A stretch of DNA of 64,000 nucleotides from [Clostridium] citroniae WAL-17108 (lineage in GTDB: Bacteria > Bacillota > Clostridia > Lachnospirales > Lachnospiraceae): NCBI RefSeq assembly GCF_000233455.1, contig NZ_JH376424.1:233019-297018 (forward strand). The letters run 5' to 3'. Each line of letters begins with the position of its first letter. The first letter of the stretch is position 1. Position numbers and translations under genes: made by a program. Of the stretch, positions 35,021-43,835 are shown in pieces. The notes under the pieces were generated by a model. It was not told the DNA's origin. It did no database searches and saw nothing but the letters and a program-made list of their open reading frames with translations.

Positions 35021-35054
35021 AAAAACGCCGGCCCCAAGTTACTGGAGGGCCGGC
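35021..35054 (-). terminator. Terminator of the ylxM-ffh-rpsP-khpA-rimM operon
   Basis: An 8-bp GC-only stem (GCCGGCCC/GGGCCGGC at 35027-35034 and 35047-35054) is followed on the minus strand by GTTTTTAGGG. It sits between rimM and mutL. Confidence 0.85.
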
Positions 35055-35119
35055 TCCTTAATCATTCGTTTTTGCAGGGGTGAACTTTCTGACCCGTACC
35101 CACTTCACTGCCTTTCGTT

Positions 35120-35632
35120 TTACAAATCCATCAAACCTTCCAGAAGATGTACGGTCATGGTCCCCTGTTCCGTATCCACATCCAGGATGCAGTCCTTGAT
35201 GGCGGGTATTAACAGCTCCCTGCCGTTTTTCATCTCTACCACATAAACGTCATTGGCGCCTGTTTCCAGTACGTCCTTCAGGACGCCAAGGGCTTCCCCG
35301 TCCTCTGTAAGCACCTGAAGTCCTATGAGGTCTGTGATAAAGTATTCATCCGGTCCCAGTTCCACCGCATGGTCCCTGGTAATGAGCAGGTCTTTGGATT
35401 TGTATTTTTCAATATCATTTATATTGTCATATCCCTTGAATTTGAGAATGACCATGTTTTTAAAATACTTCACCTGTTCAATCTCAAGAGGTATCTGTTC
35501 TTTTCCTGTGTCAAGTATAACTTCTTTTAATTCGTTAAAGCGTTTGGGGTCATCTGTTGTGGGAAATACCTTTACCTCTCCCCTCACTCCATGGGTAGAT
35601 GTGATAACGCCTACTCTGAGCATGTCTTCCAT
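35120..35632 (-). CDS. rimM: Ribosome maturation factor RimM
   Basis: Assists 30S head assembly near S19. The 170-residue protein has the N-terminal domain with [23 protein letters not shown] and the PRC-barrel C-terminal part ([41 protein letters not shown]). The ATG at 35632 has a weak AGAAAGG site; an ATG three codons later is possible. trmD and rplS, which normally follow, are absent: a terminator follows instead. Confidence 0.95.
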   Translation of the reverse strand: MEDMLRVGVITSTHGVRGEVKVFPTTDDPKRFNELKEVILDTGKEQIPLEIEQVKYFKNMVILKFKGYDNINDIEKYKSKDLLITRDHAVELGPDEYFITDLIGLQVLTEDGEALGVLKDVLETGANDVYVVEMKNGRELLIPAIKDCILDVDTEQGTMTVHLLEGLMDL

Positions 35633-35698
35633 ATAATATATAACCTTTCTCACCTAGCAAGAAACAAACCGCCAGCCCAGGGGCCGGCGGTCCATCAA

Positions 35699-35926
35699 TT
35701 ACTGAATCTCAACAATTACTTTCTTGTCTTCTTTGGATGCAGCGGCCTTGACTACGGAACGGATTGCTTTTGCGATCCTGCCCTGTTTGCCAATGACCTT
35801 GCCCATATCGGCAGGAGACACCTTAAGTTCGATCAATGTATCTTCGCCCTTCATTGATTCGGTAACGACAACTTCATCTGGGTTATCGACCAGTGCTTTC
35901 GCAATCACTTCGACTAATTCCTTCAT
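35699..35926 (-). CDS. khpA: KH-domain RNA-binding protein KhpA
   Basis: A 75-residue single KH domain with the GxxG loop in GKVIGKQGRIAKAIRSVV. KhpA, with KhpB, binds many transcripts and affects cell size and division in Firmicutes. Placed between rpsP and rimM, its conserved position. Confidence 0.95.
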   Translation of the reverse strand: MKELVEVIAKALVDNPDEVVVTESMKGEDTLIELKVSPADMGKVIGKQGRIAKAIRSVVKAAASKEDKKVIVEIQ

Positions 35927-35946
35927 CTCTCCACCTCATTTGAGTC

Positions 35947-36189
35947 TTACTGAATGCCGGCGATCTTTAAGAGTTTTCCAACAGTCTCAGTAGGCTGTGC
36001 GCCTGTTGCGATCCACTTCTTAGTCGCTTCCTCGTCAAACTTGATTACGCTTGGTTCTCTGGTTGGATCATAATAACCGATCTCCTCGATGAACTTTCCA
36101 TCTCTTGGGGATCTGGAATCAGCAACTACGATTCTATAGAAAGGAGCCTTCTTCTGTCCCATTCTTTTTAATCTCATCTTTACTGCCAT
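35947..36189 (-). CDS. rpsP: 30S ribosomal protein S16
   Basis: An 80-residue protein with the S16 signature [39 protein letters not shown] and a C-terminal [12 protein letters not shown]. Follows ffh, 88 bases later. Confidence 0.98.
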   Translation of the reverse strand: MAVKMRLKRMGQKKAPFYRIVVADSRSPRDGKFIEEIGYYDPTREPSVIKFDEEATKKWIATGAQPTETVGKLLKIAGIQ

Positions 36190-36277
36190 GTGATTTTCAC
36201 CTCCTTGTGATTTGTTCTTATATTAGACATACAGGATATCCTGTTTGACTAGCTTAATGTATTGTGTTACCGGGGCC

Positions 36278-37654
36278 TTAAAATGGAAATTTCATCTTAC
36301 CGCCCATAAGTCCGCCAAGACCGCCGAAGCCGCCCCGCTTTTTGCCGCCGCCCATAAGGCCGGGCATCTGTTTCATCATCTTCTTCATCTGGTCGAACTG
36401 TTTGACCAGGCGGTTGACTTCACTGACCTCCACGCCTGCGCCCTTGGCAATGCGCTGCTTTCTGGAGGGGTTCATCAGGTTGGGATTGTCCCTTTCCTCC
36501 TTGGTCATGGAAAGGATAATGGATTCCACCCTGCGCATGGATTTCTCGCCCTCATCCATATCCACACCGGAGAGCTGGCTGCCCATGCCCGGCATCATGG
36601 AGAGGATACTTCCCATACCGCCCATCTTTTTGATCTGCTGCATCTGGGTCAGGAAATCATTATAGTCAAATTCCGCTTTGCGCAGCTTCTGGCTCAGTTC
36701 CCTGGCCTGCTCTTCATCTACCTCGGCCGTTGCTTTTTCAATCAGGGACTGGATATCTCCCATTCCCAGGATCCTGGAAGCCATGCGGTCCGGATAGAAC
36801 TGCTCCAGATCGGACAACTTCTCGCCCATACCAACATATAGGATCGGTTTCCCTGTGACAGCGCGGATGGAAAGCGCCGCACCGCCTCGGGTATCGCCAT
36901 CCAGCTTTGTGAGGATGACACCGTCAATACCAATTTTTTCATTAAATGTGCCGGATACGTTGACCGCATCCTGTCCGGTCATGGCGTCTACCACCAGTAT
37001 GGTCTGGTATACGTCCACATGATCCTTAATCTCCACCAGTTCTTCCATCATGCCTTCGTCTATGTGAAGGCGGCCGGCAGTATCCAGTATGACCAGGTTC
37101 ATTCCGTTCTTAGCCGCATGCTCCACAGCGGCTTTGGCAATGTCCACCGGTTTATTCCTGTCCCCCATGGTGAAGACAGGGACGCCGACTTTCTCTCCGT
37201 TGATCTGCAGCTGTTTAATGGCCGCAGGACGATATACATCGCAGGCTGCAAGAAGAGGCTTTTTGCCTTTGGCTTTCATCTTGCCCGCGATCTTGGCCGT
37301 GGTGGTGGTCTTACCAGCACCCTGAAGGCCTGCCATCATAATGATGGTGATCTCGTTGCCCGGTTTCAGGGCAATCTCCGTGGTTTCGGAACCCATGAGC
37401 TTTACCAGCTCTTCCGTTACGATCTTGATAACCGTCTGTCCGGGGGTCAGACTGCCGAATACATCTTCCCCAACCGCCCGATCCTGAACCGAGCTGACAA
37501 ACTGCTTTACTACCTTGAAACTCACATCTGCCTCAAGCAGGGCCATCTTAACTTCCTTTAAAGCAGCTTTTACATCTGCCTCTGTCAGTCTGCCCTTGCC
37601 GCGCAGGTTTTTGAATACATTCTGTAATTTATCGGATAAGCTTTCAAAAGCCAT
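36278..37654 (-). CDS. ffh: Signal recognition particle protein Ffh (SRP54)
   Basis: GTPase that delivers signal-peptide-bearing ribosomes to FtsY. The 458 residues comprise the N domain, the G domain (GLQGAGKTTTTAKIA, DTAGRLHIDE, TKLDGDTRGGAALS) and the Met-rich M domain, ending in a Gly/Met/Lys-rich tail. The partner gene ylxM is directly upstream. Confidence 0.98.
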   Translation of the reverse strand: MAFESLSDKLQNVFKNLRGKGRLTEADVKAALKEVKMALLEADVSFKVVKQFVSSVQDRAVGEDVFGSLTPGQTVIKIVTEELVKLMGSETTEIALKPGNEITIIMMAGLQGAGKTTTTAKIAGKMKAKGKKPLLAACDVYRPAAIKQLQINGEKVGVPVFTMGDRNKPVDIAKAAVEHAAKNGMNLVILDTAGRLHIDEGMMEELVEIKDHVDVYQTILVVDAMTGQDAVNVSGTFNEKIGIDGVILTKLDGDTRGGAALSIRAVTGKPILYVGMGEKLSDLEQFYPDRMASRILGMGDIQSLIEKATAEVDEEQARELSQKLRKAEFDYNDFLTQMQQIKKMGGMGSILSMMPGMGSQLSGVDMDEGEKSMRRVESIILSMTKEERDNPNLMNPSRKQRIAKGAGVEVSEVNRLVKQFDQMKKMMKQMPGLMGGGKKRGGFGGLGGLMGGKMKFPF

Positions 37655-37685
37655 GAATACCTCCTAAGGGCCGCACCGCTGCGGG

Positions 37686-38030
37686 TTACAGGGTGCCGGT
37701 GATTTCTCCCGACAATCTGCGGATCCGGCCGATCAGGGCCATATCTCCGGTTCGGGCACATTCGTCTGCCAGGTGTTCCACTTCCCTGGCCATATCCCGG
37801 ATTTTCATGAATTTGGCCACCAGATGAAGCTTGGCCTCATATTCTTCCAGTATCTTGTCACATCGTTTCATCAGATCATGGACACCCTGACGGCTGATCC
37901 CCAGTTCTCCTGCTATCTCGCTGGGAGAAAGATCATTAAACACCACGTCCTCATACACTTTGCGCTGGTGTTCTGTCAGCAGTTCTCCATAAAAATCATA
38001 AAGTAAACCTTGTTCCACAATCTTTTCCAT
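37686..38030 (-). CDS. ylxM: YlxM-family SRP-associated helix-turn-helix protein
   Basis: A 114-residue protein with a sigma-70-region-4-like helix-turn-helix (LLTEHQRKVYEDVVFNDLS, then EIAGELGISRQGVHDLMKR). YlxM modulates SRP GTPase activity in streptococci and nearly always precedes ffh. The ATG at 38030 has AGGTGG upstream; the open frame extends 15 codons further without a better site. Confidence 0.92.
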   Translation of the reverse strand: MEKIVEQGLLYDFYGELLTEHQRKVYEDVVFNDLSPSEIAGELGISRQGVHDLMKRCDKILEEYEAKLHLVAKFMKIRDMAREVEHLADECARTGDMALIGRIRRLSGEITGTL

Positions 38031-38046
38031 TTCAACCACCTGTGAT

Positions 38047-38075
38047 ATCATACACGATGGCAGAAAGAATGTCAA
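38047..38075 (-). promoter_or_regulatory. Promoter of the ylxM-ffh-rpsP operon with overlapping inverted repeat
   Basis: Minus-strand TTGACA (38070-38075), 17 bases, TATGAT (38047-38052), very close to the ATG. A perfect 9-bp inverted repeat, GAATGTCAA...TTGACATTC with a 10-base spacer, covers the -35 box (about 38067-38095) and could be an operator. Confidence 0.75.
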
Positions 38076-38119
38076 GCATTTTTACTTGACATTCCCTGAA
38101 AGTTTTTATAAATTTTTAT

Positions 38120-38986
38120 TTACCCGTTATAATGTACATTTTTACAGCCAGCATAGATAAAAATAGCGGCCAGGAGACAGATGACTGTCACGGAGCGGTA
38201 CAGCTGGCCATGGCCCGGATAAAACTGGGATCCGATCAGGCTGAACCCGATCCCAAACATGGCAACCATGATGGGAACCAGGGAGAAGAACAGGTATTTG
38301 CCCGTGGACATTACATTTTTCGGGGGGTTGCAGCGGGTCAGCTTGACGAGCGGCAGCCTTGCGAGACGGAAACAGGGACCAAAGGTAAATGAAGCCTGGT
38401 ACGCGATCCCCTCCAGCCGGATCAGGGCATATGTTTTCTCCAGTCTGATCGTTTCATAGTCAAGATGGTTCCTTTGGGCATAGATAGCGGTTTCCCGTGC
38501 AAAGTCAGTGGGGTTCAGGATCTCTTCCTGGGGTTCAAAATAAATGTACTGGCCATGAAGTTCCTTTTTAAACAAAATCCAGTCTTTTTTGATGTTCTGG
38601 AACAGGAAGCCCTGTTTTTCATCCTCATGGATCTCCTTAAGACACTGACCGATCTCCACGGGGCTCAGCTGTATTCTCTCTTCCAGACGGGTGCACATCT
38701 GCCCCATCTTTTTTAGCTGCTCCACCTCTCCATCGATCTGGCTGCGGCGCATCCGCATCATTTCCCCCAATCCTATGCGTCCCTCATAATAGCCGCGTAT
38801 ATCTTTTATGGGAATGCCAAGCTGCCTGAAAAGCTTGATCTCCAAAAGCCGTACAATGTCCTCCTCGCTGTAATCCCTGTACCGGTTTCCTTCCGTGCGC
38901 CCGGGCTCCAGCAGTTCTTCGCTTTCATAGTACCGGATGTTTTTTCGGTCCAGCCCGGTTCTGGCTTCTGCTTCTTTCATCTTCAT
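38120..38986 (-). CDS. MerR-family regulator with C-terminal membrane segments
   Basis: A 288-residue protein. The N-terminal winged helix of the MerR family (MKEAEARTGLDRKNIRYYESEELL, then NRYRDYSEEDIVRL) and a dimerisation helix (about 70-110) are clear. Instead of a small ligand domain it has a soluble middle part and two hydrophobic segments near the end (about 230-250 and 262-280), so it may be membrane-anchored. The promoter has the 19-base spacer and dyad typical of MerR control, pointing to autoregulation. The ATG at 38986 follows GGAGGG. What it senses is unknown. Confidence 0.85.
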   Translation of the reverse strand: MKMKEAEARTGLDRKNIRYYESEELLEPGRTEGNRYRDYSEEDIVRLLEIKLFRQLGIPIKDIRGYYEGRIGLGEMMRMRRSQIDGEVEQLKKMGQMCTRLEERIQLSPVEIGQCLKEIHEDEKQGFLFQNIKKDWILFKKELHGQYIYFEPQEEILNPTDFARETAIYAQRNHLDYETIRLEKTYALIRLEGIAYQASFTFGPCFRLARLPLVKLTRCNPPKNVMSTGKYLFFSLVPIMVAMFGIGFSLIGSQFYPGHGQLYRSVTVICLLAAIFIYAGCKNVHYNG

Positions 38987-39017
38987 ACAACGCACCCTCC
39001 TTTCCTGGGATACATTG

Positions 39018-39048
39018 ATTGTAAACTATACAGGAACTGTACAGTCAA
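39018..39048 (-). promoter_or_regulatory. MerR-type promoter with 19-bp spacer and operator dyad
   Basis: Minus-strand TTGACT (39043-39048) and TACAAT (39018-39023) are 19 bases apart, the elongated spacing used by MerR activators. The spacer region holds a dyad, ACTATACAG-GAA-CTGTACAGT on the plus strand (39025-39045), 8 of 9 positions symmetric. It drives the merR-like gene. Confidence 0.8.
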
Positions 39049-39110
39049 GTATATTTTTGGAAATAATGGGGAAATGATAGAGAAATTTTTATAATCCCTT
39101 GTGATAGCCA

Positions 39111-39149
39111 TAAAAAGCAGCCCGAAGCGGATCATTCCACCCCGGACTG
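39111..39149 (-). terminator. Terminator after the BMP/Nup transporter operon
   Basis: On the minus strand the stem CAGTCCGGGG...CTTCGGGCTG (with G-T pairs) is followed by CTTTTTATGG. It begins 16 bases after the substrate-binding protein gene. Confidence 0.75.
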
Positions 39150-39165
39150 TAAAATTATGGAATAT

Positions 39166-40230
39166 TTAGTTGCTGTTGTAGTTGGGGGTCAGGACGATCT
39201 CTCCGCTGATGATCTTTTCCTTTGCCTCGTCAGCTGCTGCCTTTGCCTCATCAGTCGCCTTGCTGCTGTAAGGGGCGATACTGATAACGCCTTCCTTTAA
39301 ACCGGGGTTTTCAAGTCCGCCGAAGGTGCCTGCATTGATGATGTCGATCTGGGAGGTGATCATGGTGGGGATACTTACCATAAGGGAGGTAAGGCACAGG
39401 TCGTCCTTTACCAGGGATGCCTGGTCGGAGGTATATCCGATACAGAACACACCCTTTTCCTCACATGCCTCAAATGCTCCAAGCCCTGTCTCATCGCAGG
39501 TCTGAAGGATCACGTCAACACCCTGCTCGATCATGGCCAGGGCGGTTTCTTTTCCCTTGGAGGAATCATTAAAGGTGCCGGTGATCACTGTTTTTACTTC
39601 CACGTCAGGTCTGGCTGCCTTTGCGCCTTCCACAAATGCGTTTTTATCGGAAGCCTGCGTGCTGTTGTCTCCGCCGCCGATGTAGCCGATCACGCCGCTC
39701 TGGCTCTGCACTGCTGCCAGCACGCCGCACACGTATGCGCCCTCATACTCCTTGTAATCATAGAAAGCAATGTTGGATGGGGCTTCTTCGCCTTCAGGCG
39801 GGTTTCCTGTGATGAAGAAATATTTTTCAGGATAATCCTCAGCCACGCGGACGCAGGCGTCTCCGTACTGCACGCCGTGTCCGATCACAAAGTCATAATC
39901 CTCCTCGCAGTAGCTTCTGAAGGTGGACTCCATGTCAGCTGCCTGCACATCCTCTGTATAGGCGATCCCATAGCCCTGGGATTCCAGTTCCTTAAGGCCC
40001 TCATAAGCGCCCTGGTTCCAGGATTTGTCCGTGATAAAGCCTGGGAGAAGGATAGCAATCTTGGATACTTCCCCGGCAGCGGCTTTTTCACCTTGTTCCT
40101 GGGCTGCCTCTGTTTTTTCTGTTTCAGCTGCCTTGGTGGTTTCTTCTGCTTTGCTGCCGCAGCCTGTGATCACAGATGCTGCCATGGCGGCACACAGAAG
40201 AAGGGATACTACTTGTTTGCTCTTTTTCAT
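39166..40230 (-). CDS. BMP-family ABC transporter substrate-binding lipoprotein
   Basis: A 354-residue lipoprotein with signal peptide and lipobox (ASVITGCGS, Cys24), a Glu/Ala/Lys-rich linker, and a BMP (Med) domain starting KIAILLPGFITDKSWNQGAYEGL. BMP proteins bind nucleosides and related compounds. It is the last gene of the operon, after ATPase and both permeases; in nupNOPQ-type operons the binding protein usually comes first. Confidence 0.92.
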   Translation of the reverse strand: MKKSKQVVSLLLCAAMAASVITGCGSKAEETTKAAETEKTEAAQEQGEKAAAGEVSKIAILLPGFITDKSWNQGAYEGLKELESQGYGIAYTEDVQAADMESTFRSYCEEDYDFVIGHGVQYGDACVRVAEDYPEKYFFITGNPPEGEEAPSNIAFYDYKEYEGAYVCGVLAAVQSQSGVIGYIGGGDNSTQASDKNAFVEGAKAARPDVEVKTVITGTFNDSSKGKETALAMIEQGVDVILQTCDETGLGAFEACEEKGVFCIGYTSDQASLVKDDLCLTSLMVSIPTMITSQIDIINAGTFGGLENPGLKEGVISIAPYSSKATDEAKAAADEAKEKIISGEIVLTPNYNSN

Positions 40231-40284
40231 AATTACGTCTCCTTTTGTATTATATTAATCCTGCCAAGCAGGTAAATAGGCCGG

Positions 40285-41226
40285 TTACCGGCTTTCCTTA
40301 TTATATATTTGTCCCAGATACCGGGGAGCATGGATATTGCGTCCGAATATCACAAGACTGATGAGCGTCACCGCATAAGGAAGGGCCACAAAAAACTGGT
40401 ACGGAAGGGGGGACCCCAGCGCCTGGAGCCGCAGCTGCAAAGCTTCCACCGTACCGAACATGAATGCGGCGCATACCGCAAACACAGGGTTCCACCTGGC
40501 AAGGATGGTGATGGCCAGACAGATAAAGCCGCGGCCCGAGGACATATTTTCCGTAAATGTCCCCACTATGCCGCAGGAAAGGAATGCGCCTCCGATGCCT
40601 GCCATAAAGCCGCTGAACATATAGGTGCTGTATCTGATCTTCACCACATTGATGCCGGCCGCGGCCGCGGCCCTGGGATTTTCCCCTGCAGCATCCACTT
40701 TAAGTCCCAGGTTGGTATATTTTAGCAGGAACCATACAAGGGCAGCGGCTATGAGCGCAATGTACACAAGTACATTGTGTTTGAAGAAAATATCACCGAT
40801 AAACGGGATGCGGGACAGAACAGGGATCTCAATATTCTTTAATATGTCCACTTTGATCTTATCCGTACTCACGCCATACACGGCCCTGTACAGGAAGTTA
40901 GTAAAGCCAAGGGCAAAGATATTGAACATGATGCCCACCACGGACTGGTCCTGCTTGCGGCTGACGCCCCAGAATGCGATGAGCAGGGCCCCGCACATTC
41001 CTGCCAGTCCTCCGGCCAGGATGCCAATGACTATACTGGATGAATGGTAAGCTGCCATAAAGGATATGAGGGCGCTTACCAGCATCTCACCTTCCAGGCC
41101 GATGTTCATCACACCGGAACGCTCTGACACCACGTCACCCACTGAACCGAATATCAACGGTACGCTCATGCGCACGCCTGCTGTAAAAAGAGGAACCAAA
41201 AATGCCGCTGTTAAGATCTCACTCAT
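40285..41226 (-). CDS. ABC transporter permease, nucleoside-type (NupQ-like)
   Basis: A 313-residue membrane protein with about eight to ten hydrophobic segments. The start region (MSVPLIFGSVGDVVSERSGVMNIGLEGEML) and GENPRAAAAAGINV are typical of the RbsC-like BMP-associated permeases. It overlaps the other permease gene by four bases (ATGA). Confidence 0.92.
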   Translation of the reverse strand: MSEILTAAFLVPLFTAGVRMSVPLIFGSVGDVVSERSGVMNIGLEGEMLVSALISFMAAYHSSSIVIGILAGGLAGMCGALLIAFWGVSRKQDQSVVGIMFNIFALGFTNFLYRAVYGVSTDKIKVDILKNIEIPVLSRIPFIGDIFFKHNVLVYIALIAAALVWFLLKYTNLGLKVDAAGENPRAAAAAGINVVKIRYSTYMFSGFMAGIGGAFLSCGIVGTFTENMSSGRGFICLAITILARWNPVFAVCAAFMFGTVEALQLRLQALGSPLPYQFFVALPYAVTLISLVIFGRNIHAPRYLGQIYNKESR

Positions 41227-42302
41227 TTTTTCACCTCTCCTATTCTTTTGTCAGACTGTTTCTTCTTTCCCGCTGCTCCGAAAAAGCTGAAGCCCAGCAG
41301 GATGAACAGTACGATCAGGGCCTGGAGCACATTGAGGAACAGGGAGGAAACACCTGTTTTTACCTGCATGGTCTCCGCGCCCGAGGAAAGGGCTGCCAGA
41401 AGAATGGATGATACCAGGACCCCCACAGGATGGAGCATTCCCAACAGCGCCGCCACCACTCCGTCAAATCCGTAGGAGCCGGCCAGGCCTTCCAGCAGAC
41501 GGGTCTGGGTGCCTGCGATCTCAATGGCTCCGGCCACTCCTGCAAACGCACCGCTGACCAGCATGGCTGACAGATAATATTTTTTCTGGCTGATGCCTCC
41601 AAAGGCAGCGGCCTTGATGCTGCCGCCCAGGACCCTCAGTCGGTATCCGAAGCTGGTCTTTTTGATGACGATCCAGTAGATCACAAAACCGGCCAGGGCA
41701 ATGAGGATACCCGCATTCATACGGGAACCTTCAAAGAGCTTTGGCAGTGTGGAAGCCACCTTGGCGGACTGGGGGATATTTCCCTTGGAATCCCTAAGAG
41801 GATAATAGACGCAGTAGCTTAAAAACTGCACTGCTATGTAATTCAGGAGCAGTGTTGTAATGATCTCACTGGCCCCGAACTGTGTCTTAAAAAAGCCTGC
41901 GATCCCGGCCCACAGTGCGCCGAATACGGCTGCGGTCAGGATTCCCAGGGGAAGCCACACGGGCCCCAGGCTTTTTGCAAGAGGGGAGATCCCCACAATG
42001 GTCATGCCGATGGCGCCCAGGCAAATCTGCCCCTCCCCGCCCAGATTGCTCAGCTTGGCCTGGAACGTAAAGGATACTCCCAGTCCCACGATCAGGATGG
42101 GCACCAGCTTTACGGAAATTTCTCCAATGCTTCTAAAGGAGCGGAAGGGCCGTACCAGAAGGTAATAATAGGCCTCCAAAGGGTCAACGCGGAGGATGGC
42201 GATAAAAATGCCTCCGATCAAAAGGGCGGCCAGCACGGCGGCCAGGGTAATGAGACATTTGACCGCTGTCCCGGCTTCCTGCATGGAATCAAGTAGTTTC
42301 AT
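41223..42302 (-). CDS. ABC transporter permease, nucleoside-type (NupP-like)
   Basis: A 359-residue membrane protein with about ten hydrophobic segments and patterns such as SFTFQAKLSNLGGEGQICLGAIG, GFDGVVAALLGMLHPVGVLVSS, typical of the larger permease of BMP-type transporters. It overlaps the ATPase gene by 14 bases. Confidence 0.92.
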   Translation of the reverse strand: MKLLDSMQEAGTAVKCLITLAAVLAALLIGGIFIAILRVDPLEAYYYLLVRPFRSFRSIGEISVKLVPILIVGLGVSFTFQAKLSNLGGEGQICLGAIGMTIVGISPLAKSLGPVWLPLGILTAAVFGALWAGIAGFFKTQFGASEIITTLLLNYIAVQFLSYCVYYPLRDSKGNIPQSAKVASTLPKLFEGSRMNAGILIALAGFVIYWIVIKKTSFGYRLRVLGGSIKAAAFGGISQKKYYLSAMLVSGAFAGVAGAIEIAGTQTRLLEGLAGSYGFDGVVAALLGMLHPVGVLVSSILLAALSSGAETMQVKTGVSSLFLNVLQALIVLFILLGFSFFGAAGKKKQSDKRIGEVKK

Positions 42303-43821
42303 CTGCCGTCACCCCCATCATCATCATACCTACTTCCCGGACCGTGGTCTTTTCAGGAACCACCTCTCCCACGATCCTGCCCCGGTAAAGGACCACAATG
42401 CGGTCCGAAAGGGCAAACAGCTCCTCAAAATCCCCGGACAGGAGAAGGAGCCCCATTCCGTCTTCCCGTGCCTTAAGGATCTTTTCACGGATAAACCAGG
42501 TGGCTTTGATATCCAGCCCTCTGGTGGGATATGCACAGATCATGGCTTTGGGGTGTTTGCTCAGCGCCCTTGCCAAAATAAACTTCTGCAGGTTTCCTCC
42601 TGACAGGTTGGCGCTCCTGTCAGTGATCCCCCTGGCCCTTACATCAAAGTCGATCATGGCTTTGGCTGCCTGGGTCTTTATAAAGCGGTAATCCAGGAAC
42701 CACCCTTTTTTAGGAGGTTTCCTGTTCCTTAAGATCCAGTTTTCATAGAGAGGGAAATCAGGCACACTGCCCACATAGTTACGGTCAGCAGGGACATATG
42801 CAATGCCCTTATCAATAAAGTTCTTTGCATTTCTGGTGGAAACCTCCTCACCATTGATCCGCACCGTGCCGCCCAGGGCTTTGCGGACCCCTGCCAGCAC
42901 TTCGGCCAGCTCCACCTGTCCGTTACCCTCCACACTGGCGATTCCTACCACCTCTCCCGGGTACACGGACAAGGACACGCCGTTCAGGGTTTTGACTTTT
43001 CGGTCATCCTCCGCCTCCAGGTTCTCGGCGCAGATTACAGGCACCTGGTTTTCATGGCAGGTCTGTTTTTTGTCAAATTCAGGCGGATTCACTTCCTCTC
43101 CCACCATCATTCGCACAATGGTGGATTTATCCGCATCCCTGGTATCGATCTGACCTGTGACGCGCCCTTTGGTGAGCACTGTGATACGTTTGCTGATCTT
43201 CAGGACTTCGTCCAGCTTATGGCTGATAAAGATCACCCCTTTGCCCTCGCTGACCAGATTGGAAATGATCTCAAACAGGCCATCGCATTCCTGGGGCAGG
43301 AGAACCGCCGTGGGCTCGTCAAATATAAGCAGGTCCGCACCTGTGTACAAAAGCTTGAGGATCTCGACTTTTTGCTGCATGCCGATGCTCAGCTGCTCCA
43401 CAGGGCTGTGAAGATCCACATCGATCCCGTATTTTTCCTTCAGATGTTCCAGGTTCTCTTCTATCTTCTTGCGGTTTGTAATAGAGAAGGTCCCCGCATC
43501 CCCCATCAGACCTATGTTCTCAATGGCCGAGAACACGTCCACCAGCATAAAGTGCTGATGGACCATGCCGATTCCATGACGCAGGGCGTCCTTGGGGGAC
43601 TGGATCTTCACCGGGCTGCCAAAACGGCGGATTTCTCCCCTGTCCGGCTTATAGATCCCATAGATCACATTCATCAAGGTACTTTTGCCGGCGCCGTTTT
43701 CGCCTAGAAGGGCATGGACTTCTCCGGGATATACGGTAAGATTTATGTCCTCATTGGCTGTAAAGCTGCCGAATGTTTTTGTAATACCTTTTAATTCCAG
43801 TAATGGAGTCTGGTTGTCCAT
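42289..43821 (-). CDS. ABC transporter ATPase with two nucleotide-binding domains (NupO-like)
   Basis: A 510-residue tandem ATPase as in sugar/nucleoside CUT2-like importers. First domain: LLGENGAGKSTLMNVIYG, then a degenerate signature (VEQLSIGMQQKVEILK) and LLIFDEPTAVL. Second domain: SVEGNGQVELAEVLAG with no intact Walker A, LSGGNLQKFILARAL and a Walker B-like ICAYPTRGLD. This asymmetry is normal for the family. The ATG at 43821 follows AGGAG. Confidence 0.93.
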   Translation of the reverse strand: MDNQTPLLELKGITKTFGSFTANEDINLTVYPGEVHALLGENGAGKSTLMNVIYGIYKPDRGEIRRFGSPVKIQSPKDALRHGIGMVHQHFMLVDVFSAIENIGLMGDAGTFSITNRKKIEENLEHLKEKYGIDVDLHSPVEQLSIGMQQKVEILKLLYTGADLLIFDEPTAVLLPQECDGLFEIISNLVSEGKGVIFISHKLDEVLKISKRITVLTKGRVTGQIDTRDADKSTIVRMMVGEEVNPPEFDKKQTCHENQVPVICAENLEAEDDRKVKTLNGVSLSVYPGEVVGIASVEGNGQVELAEVLAGVRKALGGTVRINGEEVSTRNAKNFIDKGIAYVPADRNYVGSVPDFPLYENWILRNRKPPKKGWFLDYRFIKTQAAKAMIDFDVRARGITDRSANLSGGNLQKFILARALSKHPKAMICAYPTRGLDIKATWFIREKILKAREDGMGLLLLSGDFEELFALSDRIVVLYRGRIVGEVVPEKTTVREVGMMMMGVTADETT

Positions 43822-43835
43822 GGATGTTCTCCTGT

